NCBI GenBank assembly: GCA_002786025.1
Contig: NHNW01000031.1
Span: 396,798-460,797, forward strand
Direction of reading: 5' to 3'
From: Zasmidium citrigriseum
Lineage: Eukaryota; Ascomycota; Dothideomycetes; Mycosphaerellales; Mycosphaerellaceae
DNA: 64,000 nucleotides
Shown here: piece after piece, positions 52,257-62,189 of the stretch
Position numbering within the stretch: position 1 is the first letter of the stretch
Layout of the letters: each line of letters starts with the position of its first letter
The notes under the pieces: model-generated
What the model was told of the DNA's origin: nothing
Seen by the model: only the letters and a program-made list of their open reading frames with translations
The model's database searches: none
Program-made: the position numbers and the translations under genes

Positions 52257-53953
52257 TCAATCTTTTCCTCCGGGCAAACTCAGACTTCGCTGCGTCGTCC
52301 GCATAGTTTGCCGCGCATCTTCCATCATCGCCTTGTCTTCAAGGCCCGCAAAATCGCCAAAGGCCTCGTCCATCTGTTCAAGCGTGCGTCCCCGAGTCTC
52401 CGGGACCAACAGAAGAGCCCAAACCCCAGCAAGACCACACCAAAAGGCGAAGAATATGTAAGTGCCGTACTTGATCGAGTCAAGCATTGGCGGGGTGGCA
52501 ACGCCAACTATGAAGTTGGAGAGCCAAGTGACTGCGATAGAAAGGGCAACGCCCTTCGATCTTGTGCTATTGGGAAAGACCTCCGGCGGCAATGCCCATC
52601 CGAGTGGAGAGTATGACAGTCCGAAGATGAGAATAAACAGAAACGCCATGGCGACGCACGCCCATCCGGCCGCCTTATTCGAATCCCAGTGGGTCTCGTA
52701 GATACCAGATAGCGCGGCGATAACGATGTAGCAGGCACAACAGCCAAAGCCGCCGCCGATGGCCAGCGGCCTGCGCCCGACTCGGTCGATAATGAGAAAG
52801 CAGGCTGCCACTGCGACAAGCTGGAGAATATTGAAGACTCCGGAGAGAATCAAAGCGTTCGAAGGTGACTGGCCGATGCTTTCGAACAATGTCGGGGCAT
52901 AATAGATGAAAGCATTGATACCACTGAATTGCTGAAAAAACGTCACCCCACAGCCCACCGCGAGCCTCCGCCAGTTCTTCTTCCGGAAGAGGTCCAACCA
53001 TGACCAGATTTCACGCTTGATACCAGTGACGCCGGGATGCCTGCGCTCCATGGCCAGGTTTTGGAATTGGACCTCACTCAGAATACCGGTGAACTCCGCC
53101 TGGACCCTGTGGTCGTCAGCGGGTAGTCGTCGCAGCTTCGCAAGGGATTGAAGGCAGTCGTCGGATCTGTCCTTCATAGCAAGCCAGCGAGGTGAATACG
53201 GAAAGAAGTGAATGAAGACGCCAAGGATAGTCGATGACACCATTTGGAGGCCGAAGGGCAACCTGTACGAGATCTCTCCGGCCAAATCTTTCGTGCCGTA
53301 GGTGATCCAGAATGCAATTACGACACCCGAGACGATAGAGATAGATTCCAGCACAAGGAGTGAGCCACGGACGTTCGGCGGGGCGATCTCAGAGATGTAC
53401 AGCGGAGCTCCCTGAACATCTGGTCAGCATGTCCGTTTCGCCAGCCGCTTAATACGGTACGAACCAGTGCGAGTGTTCCAACTCCAATTCCTCCAATTGT
53501 CCGTCCGGCAACAAGCACCCCATAGCTGAACGCAGCCGTCTGCATCACAGCTCCGATGTTAAATATAACAACGACGATTGTGAGTGCACGCTTACGCGAG
53601 ATCTTGTCGGCCAGGTACGGGAAGAAGAAGCATCCAATGAATGCGCCGAACTCCAGCATACCGGTCATGAAACTCTTGCCAAAAGGAGTAGCGGCTCGAG
53701 GGAACTGGGCATGGAACTGCTCCATGGTATTGATGATGGATATGACACCTTGGTCGTACCCGAACGAGAAGCCACCAAGGGAAGCGAGAAAGGCCGCACC
53801 GACGACGATGGGGGACTGCCAAAGTCCGCGAATGCCTTCCGGACCATAGCTGATATTTTCGAATTGATCATGTGTACCTTCGATGACCGGACTCAGGTAT
53901 TCTTCATGATGGGCAGCCGGCATGTCGTCCGATTTGGATTGATCTGGGTCCAT
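52257..53953 (-). CDS. MFS sugar porter
   Basis: A 547-residue, 12-helix transporter from exons 53953-53465 and 53411-52257. Sugar-porter signatures: GGFSFGYDQGVIS in helix 1, an AGRTIGGIGVG segment, PYSPRWL (PESPRWL in most relatives; Glu is replaced by Tyr), QQFSGINAFIYYAPTLFE in helix 7, DRVGRRPLAIGG in the cytosolic loop and PETRGRTLEQMDE at the end. The substrate is probably a hexose, polyol or inositol by family; the pairing with an inositol-dehydrogenase-like gene favours a cyclitol or sugar derivative. It is divergent from the monooxygenase. Confidence 0.92.
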
Positions 53954-54786
53954 CGTTGGAGGTGATTCAGATTCGCGTGGTGATAGAAGACAGGTGATTA
54001 TTGTGTGCAAACGATGACTTGGGGTTGATTCTAACGCATACTCGTAGGCTTATACCCCAGACTACGTCTCCACATGGGCTCACGTGGCAGTACGTAGGAT
54101 TGGTGGAGGTGGTCGCCCCATCCGGGACAAAAGGTGAGAACCGCCGCCAACTAATGTCTCGTTTAGATGCTAAATGTCTGTGCGTACAAGATCTACGCGG
54201 ATGGAGCGTCCTCTGGGATTGACGGGTCATTGCTCAATGAAGCCTCAAAGAGACTGGTGGGAGACAGAAGAGAGCGTCCTGTGAGTGTATTGAAAAGGTC
54301 AAGTGCCGTGATTACGCGTGCCCTACAACAAAGCGGGAAGGATATCCAAGGGAACGGCTGAGGGCTACGACACAATTGCCACAATGTTCACCAAGCCCTG
54401 GTCGACGATTGTGGGGCGCAGCTAACAAAGTGCGGCAATTGAAATCTCAGTCATGAGGAGGAGTCTCGAGGAGACGCTAATGGTTGACCCCATGGGGCAG
54501 CAGGGGCAGGGCTTGGGGCGGGCAGAATTGCTGCGGGGAGAATTGCCCTGAGGAAGATGAGATCTATTGGGGAATTTCTTCCACGCCAAACATCGGCGGA
54601 CGGCTTTGCCTTCTTGGACGGAGTCGGATATCCAGACGTTCTTCCTCCATACCAGCAGGCATGTTCGGATGCAGCCTAGAGAAATGGCATTGCACAAAGC
54701 GAGCATTGAAAAGGCGTCGAGCTGCTCGTTCACGAATGTCATTTGGACAACAGTGACCATTGAACAATTCCTGCGAACTTGCAAGC
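53954..54786. promoter_or_regulatory. Divergent promoter region, transporter / monooxygenase
   Basis: 833 bases between divergent starts. Short frames overlap it without domains. A plausible control point of the cluster. Confidence 0.5.
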
Positions 54787-56781
54787 ATGGCCCCGTCCGC
54801 CGTCCATCACGATACAACGCACCAGGATGGTATCGACAGCGCTGCTCTCGAAGCCAAGGCTCGAGCAAAGTTGGCAGCGCTCAATGGCCAATCTCAGCCA
54901 CCTCCAGTCGCAGACGACTACATGTACGCCTTCAAGTACAACCATCCATTGCCTACTAGGGATGCCCTCGGCGTCGAAATTCCCCTGGACTGCGATGTTC
55001 ATAAAGAAGCCGACGCCATTGTGAAGCGTCTCTCCGACGCATGCAGCGCCGCAAACCCTGAAGCATTCGCCGACTGCTTCCTCGACTATGGCAAGTCATC
55101 TCGAAAACGGCCCATCTTCTACAGTGTCTGACTTCTCACAGGCGTATGGCGCGACAAGCTCGCTTTCACATGGGATCAACGGACCTTCAACTTCAGGCCA
55201 GCGATTGTCCGAGCAGCCAGCGACTTACTCGAGCAGACCAAGGCACGCAACTTCCAGTACCTTAGCCCAGCTCCGTCTCTAAAGACACCATATCCCGACT
55301 ATGCCTACTTGCAACTCGTGCTTTCCTTTGAGACAGAGCTGATTATGGCTTCGGCTGTCATCAATGCTGTGTGCACTAAAGACGGCTGGAAGATATACTT
55401 TATGCACACCGTCGCAGAACAACTCAAGGCATTTCCAGAGCGCAGTCCGGTCGATGGACACATGACTGGAACGAGCAGTTGGGAAGCGCAGAGAGCTCAG
55501 GAAAATGATGCGGCCGACCCGGAAGTTCTCATCATCGGCGGTGGTCAGAATGGTCTTGCTCTCGCCGCACGATGCAAGGCACTCGGCATGGAATGCCTGA
55601 TCATTGAGCGCAACGAAATTGGAGACATCTGGAAGAAACGATACGAATACCTGTCGCTCCACTTCCCACACTGGGCAGACGATCTTCCGTACTTCTCCTA
55701 TCCTCGACACTGGCCAACGTATACCCCGGCGCAGAAACAGGGTCTATATATGCAGTGGTACGCCTCTGCGCTGGAACTCAACGCCTGGTGCAAATCCTCG
55801 TTCATCGAATGCAATCAAGACGATAACGGACACTGGACTGTGATAGTCGACAAGGAGGGCCAAACCAGGACACTGCATCCTAAACACGTGGTTATGGCGA
55901 CCTCTCTCTGCGGCGTCCCGTACACCCCCAAGATCCCTGGTATGGACGATTTTAAGGGCGGTGTTATCCGTCACTCCTCTGCCCATGACAGCTCTCGCGA
56001 CTTCGTCGGAAAGAAAGTCTGTGTCGTCGGTACATCATCCTCAGGATTCGACACTGCTTTCGATTGCTCGCGCAGGGGAATCGATGTTACGCTGCTCCAG
56101 CGTTCGCCTACCTACGTTATGTCACTCACTCACTCAGTTCCCCGTATCCTCGGCGGCTATGCACCTGATCCGAATGGTAGTGGCAACCGCCCAAATCCTG
56201 AGGAGGTAGATCGGATCTTCTTCTCAACTCCAACCGGTCCTGGCGAAGAATTAGGTCGCCGTAATGCAGAAGTTCTGGAGGATCTTGACCGACCACTACT
56301 TGAAGCACTCAATGCTCGCGGTCTGAGAACCTGGCGTGGCCAAAGAGGTACCGGCAACTCCACCTTAGGCCAGACCAGGAACGGCGGATTTTACTTCGAC
56401 GCAGGCGCATGCGAGCACATCATCAACGGCAAGATCAAAGTCGAAAAGGGGTACATTCAACGCTTTACAGAGAATAAGGTCATCTTGAGCGAAGGCGACC
56501 AACGCGAGCGCGAGTTCGACCTCGTTGTTTTCGCAACCGGGTTCTCGAGTCTGAATGACTCGATACGGGAGACTCTGGGCCCGAAGATTGCTGATCAAGT
56601 CGGCAGCGTTTGGGGCATTGATGAAGAGGGAGAATACAACGCCGCTTTCAGAGAGACTGGAGTGAAGAACCTTTGGATCATGGTTGGGTTCCTGCCGATG
56701 ACGCGGTTTCAATCGAGGGTTCTGTCTCTACGCTTGAAGGCTTTATGTGAAGGCATCTCGCCTGCGCCGTATAAGATTTAG
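54787..56781 (+). CDS. NTF2-like / flavin-containing monooxygenase fusion
   Basis: A 647-residue enzyme from exons 54787-55090 and 55142-56781. The single intron has a GC donor (GCAAGT) and a normal AG acceptor; only this splice joins DYG to VWRDKLAFTWD in frame. The N-terminal ~215 residues form an NTF2-like domain (AIVKRLSDACSAANPEAFA, AYLQLVLSFETEL). From residue 228 an FMO follows: the FAD loop IIGGGQNG (Gly233-Gly238), the NADPH loop VVGTSSSG (from Gly398), an FxGxxxH-like stretch replaced by FKGGVIRHSSAHDSS, and the ATGF block near the end. This two-domain form is known in fungi and is expected to hydroxylate or Baeyer-Villiger oxidise a small substrate. It is transcribed away from the transporter. 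Confidence 0.88.
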
Positions 56782-56859
56782 GATAGAGGGATAGGTCTGA
56801 GGTATGATTCTTTTGTAAGGCTCCCTGGGATGCCGACAGTCAGGCCTACCGCATAGGGG

Positions 56860-57594
56860 TCAACCATGTCCAACCCTCGTCCTTTCCCTCAAGCTCCTCT
56901 CCCTGCTCGACCGTCCCTTTGTCTCCAAAGCCTCAATATAACTCCTCACAACTCCCAACCCATTACACTTCTCCTCCCCTTCATACATAACATCCATTTT
57001 CACACTCCCCTTACTCCGCATATACATCTCCAACGCCAACGTATCAACAAGCCTTATACTTCCCCGATCCGGAGCATGGATCTTCACACCCGCGCGCTGC
57101 GTGTTGTCGTGATTCCAGCGTACACGCTCGACGCCTTCGTCAGGTAATGGGAGCGTCATGTCGAATGTTACGTGGGCGATGGAGGACATGGGAAGGGATC
57201 TCCAGTGTTGGCGCCAGGCGTTTGAGAGAGGCGTTATGTTTAGGTACTCAAAGTCTGTGAGGCCGGCGCGGCGGCCGGAGGGAGTGATGCTGTAGCGACT
57301 GTTGTGGTCTCTGCATTGACTTAGGATTTCCTGATGTGCTAGGGGGGCGAAGAGGGAGAGGTGGATGTGGTGTTTGGTTGTTCCGTCTTCGGTGGCCAGT
57401 TGGGAGGTGAGGGTTTCTAGTTCTTGGGGAGAGCTGATGGTGTGTTTCTGGAAAGACATGTTGTTTCTTGAACATGAGGGAGCGCCTGGAAGTGTATCGG
57501 GTGTGGCACATATAGCTTTGGGAGCCAGAGTGCTGTCCTGCATATGACTGTACTGCTGCCTGTGAGAGGGGTATTGGACACTGATGGCTCTCAT
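56860..57594 (-). CDS. Hypothetical protein next to the RIP block
   Basis: An intronless 244-residue frame with no domain I recognise. The N-terminal third is low in structure; from MSFQKHTISSPQELETL the composition becomes coding-like, with IHLSLFAPLAHQEILSQCRD and TFDMTLPLPDEGVERVRW. The frame is open above 57,594 only from a GTG. Internal ATGs at MQDSTLAP and MSFQKHT are alternative starts; the second gives about 200 residues and removes the weak lead. The tail is Arg-rich. It lies just 79 bases from the monooxygenase stop, tail to tail, and is the last intact frame before the RIP-damaged DNA, so it may be fast-evolving. Confidence 0.5.
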   Translation of the reverse strand: MRAISVQYPSHRQQYSHMQDSTLAPKAICATPDTLPGAPSCSRNNMSFQKHTISSPQELETLTSQLATEDGTTKHHIHLSLFAPLAHQEILSQCRDHNSRYSITPSGRRAGLTDFEYLNITPLSNAWRQHWRSLPMSSIAHVTFDMTLPLPDEGVERVRWNHDNTQRAGVKIHAPDRGSIRLVDTLALEMYMRSKGSVKMDVMYEGEEKCNGLGVVRSYIEALETKGRSSRERSLRERTRVGHG

Positions 57595-57924
57595 AGGCAC
57601 ACATCACAGCTCCTCGAGCGGATGTTTGTCAGTCAACTTGATTGTATTACTGCTTCTTTGGCCGTTGAATATTTGAAGTATTCGCAACCGGAATGCCAAA
57701 GAAGATATTCGCCGTGATTTGTGTGGTTAACTCGCACGTGTTGGATACAGGCTGAAACGCGAGAGGAGATATACTCCAAAGATTCGATCAATTTCATTGC
57801 CTACCAACCGCGAAAACGGCTATTAGGTCTAGCCTCAGAAGCTCAGACTATCTCTTCGCTTAGTCCGCCAATCGCAGCAAGCTGCGCGGACTATCGCGAG
57901 ATAGTCTAAGGGCCTAGTTAACAC
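57595..57924. other. Boundary segment before the RIP block
   Basis: 330 bases of ordinary composition that end abruptly near 57,925. CpA and TpG are normal here and almost vanish to the right. It contains the imperfect inverted repeat below. Confidence 0.6.
57845..57907. repeat. Imperfect inverted repeat at the edge of the RIP block
   Basis: The arm AGACTATCTC at 57,845-57,854 faces its exact complement GAGATAGTCT at 57,898-57,907, and a second pairing (TTAGTCCGC with GCGGACTA) continues inward, giving a hairpin of roughly 20 pairs with a short loop. It may mark an element end or be a chance palindrome. Confidence 0.6.
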
Positions 57925-58322
57925 GTCTAGTAGTAAGTCTAAGCCTTTATACGCGTTTTATATATACGTAATTCTAAGGCCTATTTTTCGACCTATACGA
58001 CGACGATATTATTAGATATAAGTTTAAAAATAAAAGTATATAAGTCTAGTCTATTTAGTCTACTAAGTAAGAATCTATTATCTATTTTATTATACGAGGT
58101 TATTTACGATATCTAATATATTTTATATTAGGTATAAATTAGTATAGGATTTATATAGCGATAACGCTAGACGCTTTAGACGCCGTAAATAACTATAAAG
58201 ACCCCCTAAAAATAGTACTATCTAAAAGTATATACTAATATATATAAAGTTACGTACTAGATTCTAGAATAGTATAGTATAGTAGGCGTACTAGGTAAGC
58301 GCGTCTAGCGAGAGTATTAAAG

Positions 58323-61210
58323 TCTAGCGGCGGTAACGATACGAAATCGACGTCTAGCGATACGGTTTTCGAGACGGTAGAAGGTTCGGTATTAGTACTA
58401 TCGAATAATAGGTTATCTAAAGAGGAGGAGGTTAAAGAGGTAGAATATAGCGAGTTAGCGTATAGTAGTTTAGATAGCGATTCGAATAGCTTATTAGACA
58501 AGTCTAAGTATAGCGCGTAGATTCTAGAGGATCCTAGTAATTATAGATATTAGTTAATATATAGGGAATACCTTCGCGAGCTATTTAGAGAGGGTAAAGG
58601 GTAGGTATACTTCGTTAGGTATTAGGACTAAGTACGGGACCTAAAGGGTATTATATAGAGTCTAGATATCGAGGTCGATAACTAGACGTAAAAGGAAGTA
58701 ATTAGACGCGCTTTATACGTATTTATATAGCTAAAGGATAGTAGCGCTACTATTAGACGAGAGTAGTTCTAAGAGTAGACTATACTTAGTACGAGCTTTA
58801 ACTCTAGGCTTAGGTCTAGGATAGAGCTAGTAGTAATAGTACTATTAGACGATATAGATAAGGTCTAGGAATTTATTTAGAAGAAGATATTCGTAGATAT
58901 ACGAGCTAAGATCTCTATTATAGTATAAGAGGTAGAAAAGGATATACCTATATACGAGCCTAAGGAGGAGGAGTAGAGACTAATCCGCCTAGCCTATTGT
59001 ATAGTATATCTATATACTCCGCGGTATTCCTAGACTACTATTATTTAGTACCTACTTTTTAGTAAAGAGGACTTAGTCTAGTTAGTACGGACGTTAGCGG
59101 GAAAGAGTATAAGCTTCTAGGCGTACTCTATACTATATAACTATATAAGTATTATTATACTTCCGTTAAACTAGATTAGAGAGGAATAAGAGGCGAGGAT
59201 TAAGAGTATAGGCGACTAGCCGCTCCTTCTTATATCTAATCGTAAAGTAGACTTATTACTAGAAGACTAGAAGCGTATTCGTTAAGGTTAGTATAGCTAT
59301 ATCCTCCTAAGTCCTAAAATAGCGTATTAGATATAGTTTCGTAGGCTATAGCTAGATAACGCCTTTAGACGAAGACTAGGGTTAGTCGTATACGATAAGC
59401 TATATCTAGTATACTAGTAGGGTATAGAGTCTCCGTTTCGCCTAGAGTATACTATACTAAAGGTATTTAGGACTATACTATCTAGGAGGGTTAGGTTCTA
59501 TAAGTATACTACTACTCTAGAGCCCTAGATACTAGAGAAGTATTATTAGGCTACTAGGTTTCGAGAGGAATATAAGGTAGTAAAGGATCCGATTAATCGG
59601 CTAGAGATCGCTATATAGTATACGGCGGCTCCGATAGGAATACTAAATAACTACTTAGCGTTATTCTATCTAGTAGAGGGAATAGTCGACGGTACGGCGA
59701 CTAAGGTACTAGATAAGATAGTAGTATTTATCGACTCTAGGTCTAGTACCTATACCGTAGTAAACGCGCTCTAGAGATTTATATAGTTAAAATAGCTAGG
59801 TAGGTTCTTAGCGTCTAAGATTTATCGTATAGTATAAACCTATTATAGTAGGACGCGACGCTAGACTTAAAGAGCTATTATACGCGAGTTCTAAAAGCTA
59901 GACTCTACTATTCGGATCCTTTTCGCTACGGAAGCGCTTAGTCTTAGGGTAGATCTACTAGATATTAAGCGTATTATCTAGTATCGTTTACTAGCTTATA
60001 CGACGCTCCGGATAATTATATAGAGAGTAGGGCGTACCGTACGGGATATAAAAGCGTATAGTAATAGTACCTTTACGGTTATATATAAGGTATAGTAGCT
60101 AGGTAACCGACTAGAGCTAGAGCTAGACTATAGACCCGCTCGATTAGCGATATAACTCCCTAAACTACTAGACCTACTAGTATATAGTAATAGTAAAGGC
60201 GCTAACGAGACTAAGCCGTTTAGTAAGGGTTAGACGCTACTATTAAAGAGGAAGAAGAAGCCTTTAACCGATATCTAACGGCGGTAGTATATAAACCGTA
60301 ATCTATATATATAGCTAAACCTTTTAGAGTATAGCGTAGCCTATAGACGACGGACGTTATTAGAGTTCTTTACTAAGGTATCTAATAGCTATCGCGCGCT
60401 ATACTATAATCTATATACGCCTTCGATAGCGCTTATAGATAGTACGATATATATAGTAGCCGTTCTACTATATCTATCTTCGGATAGGCCGCTAGTCGAT
60501 CTACGCGTCGTCGCTAGCCTAAAGAAATAGTTATTTACGTAGGAGGCGTCTAAGGTAAAGCGACTATATAAATATATAGTATTCCCGCCCGTATCTAGGT
60601 GTCTAGTACCGAAATACGTACTCGTATCGCTAGCTAAGCGGTATAGTAGTCTAGAGCGCCTAGTTAGTAGTCTCGTAGCGGTTACTCGATACCTAGAGAG
60701 TAACTAGATTAGGCTAGATAACGATTATCTAAGGATACTATATAGTCGACTAGGCGTCTTCTAGATAGTAGTAGTTTCTAGACTCCCGAAGAAGAGGACG
60801 TAGTATAGTTAGACGTTAGCCGAAACTAGAGATCCCCTAGTATAGGCCTCTAGAGTAGTTCTATCCCCTATAGAGGCTATATCTACGTCTAATACTATAC
60901 GCTAGATATTAATCGATTTACTAGGTATAATAAGAGAGTCTTAGACGCCCGTATAGGACTCGAGCCTACGCTAAGATAATACTATTATAGATAACGATAG
61001 AGCGAGGCTAGATACGCTATCTAGGAGCTATACTAGACGAAAGCGAGGCCGTCGTAGTCCTCTAAAGGAGGTTTTAAATAACGCTAGAGTTCGTAATAGA
61101 AGTCTAGTTAAACGGGTACGGCGAATAATAGCTTAGACGCTAATACCGCCTTTAAAGAGTCTAGATTCTAGCTAAGTTACTATATCTAGGCGACGGATTA
61201 TATTATCGAG
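58323..61210 (+). pseudogene. RIP-killed RecQ-like DExH helicase
   Basis: One reading frame runs from 58,323 to about 61,210, interrupted only by TAG/TAA codons. Helicase motifs appear in order and in the same frame. Motif I ends AGKSISF (59,091-59,117). A motif-Ia-like IILPLN stop IREE follows at about 59,157-59,190. A DExH relic reads YDKLYLVY near 59,391, where GAG to AAG and CAC/CAT to TAT by RIP explain the lost Glu and His. The C-terminal domain has VVFIDSRSSTY near 59,725, motif V ILFATEALSLRVDLLDI near 59,913, and motif VI with RVGRTVRD near 60,027. This set resembles RecQ-type and telomere-linked fungal helicases. The ~350 codons after motif VI are unrecognised. Clearly non-functional. 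Confidence 0.75.
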
Positions 61211-62189
61211 AAAGCTACGTAAATAATAATAGAGTTTCTAGTATTTATTATAACTAAAGTCTTAATATTAAGAGCCTAAACCTAATCTAGTTTAGTATAG
61301 GTTAGTAATTATTATACTATATATATTAATAATCGTTACGCGTCCCTATAGTCTTAATACCTACCTCCTATTCTATTACTCCGAAGCCCGCGCTATATCT
61401 AATAGCGATTACTCTACTTAGCGCGCCTAGTTATCTCGCTATAAGTCGAATCGAGGGACTAGCGTTTTATACGCGGGTCGAAATTAGTATAGAAAATTCC
61501 TCTTAAAGCGTAAGAAAGTAGATATTATTATACGCGAGATATAGAGGCTTAGTATAACGTTTAAAGAGTTTATTATACGGTATATATCTAAAGAGAAGGG
61601 CGCTAACTATACTATATAAGCGAAGACTATACGCGAACGAGCCTAGATTCTAGTAGAGGTTCTAGAAGAAGAGGCGGTTATACGCTACCTAAGACTAGTT
61701 CTTACGAATAGTAAGTTATATATAGTATATATAGCTACTATTAGACGCGAACTTAAGGCCGTTAGGCGGATTAAGGTAAGGTAGAATCTCGTTAGAGTCG
61801 CCTAACTAACGTATATAGGAGTTCGGCTAGTAGTATTATAGCTAGTAGGCTAAAGACGTATTATATATATAGTTATACTCTTAGATTACGGGGGCTACGC
61901 TAACGCTCTATACCTTTCTCGTTAGCCTTATCCCTACGCCCTCGCGTACTCGACTTTATCGCTAGATTATCTTTTTAGTATTATACTTTACTAGAGTAAC
62001 GTCCGTCCGTACTAGCTATTAACTTAATCGTATAACGGTAATATACCTTTAGAGCTAGGGTATTAAACGCTATATAATCGCTACGCTAGCTAGTATAGGC
62101 GTCTATTCTTTCCCTAGGAGTATATACTAGTCGAATAAACGTCTATATAGTCTAGCGGCTTAGAACCTCCGTATATTTAGCTAGGATAA

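Noticed and set aside
58250..58501. An 83-codon minus-strand frame in the RIP block
   Set aside because: It is the antisense shadow of the plus-strand helicase frame, kept open because RIP makes TAG/TAA on the sense frame and CTA/TTA (Leu) on the antisense.
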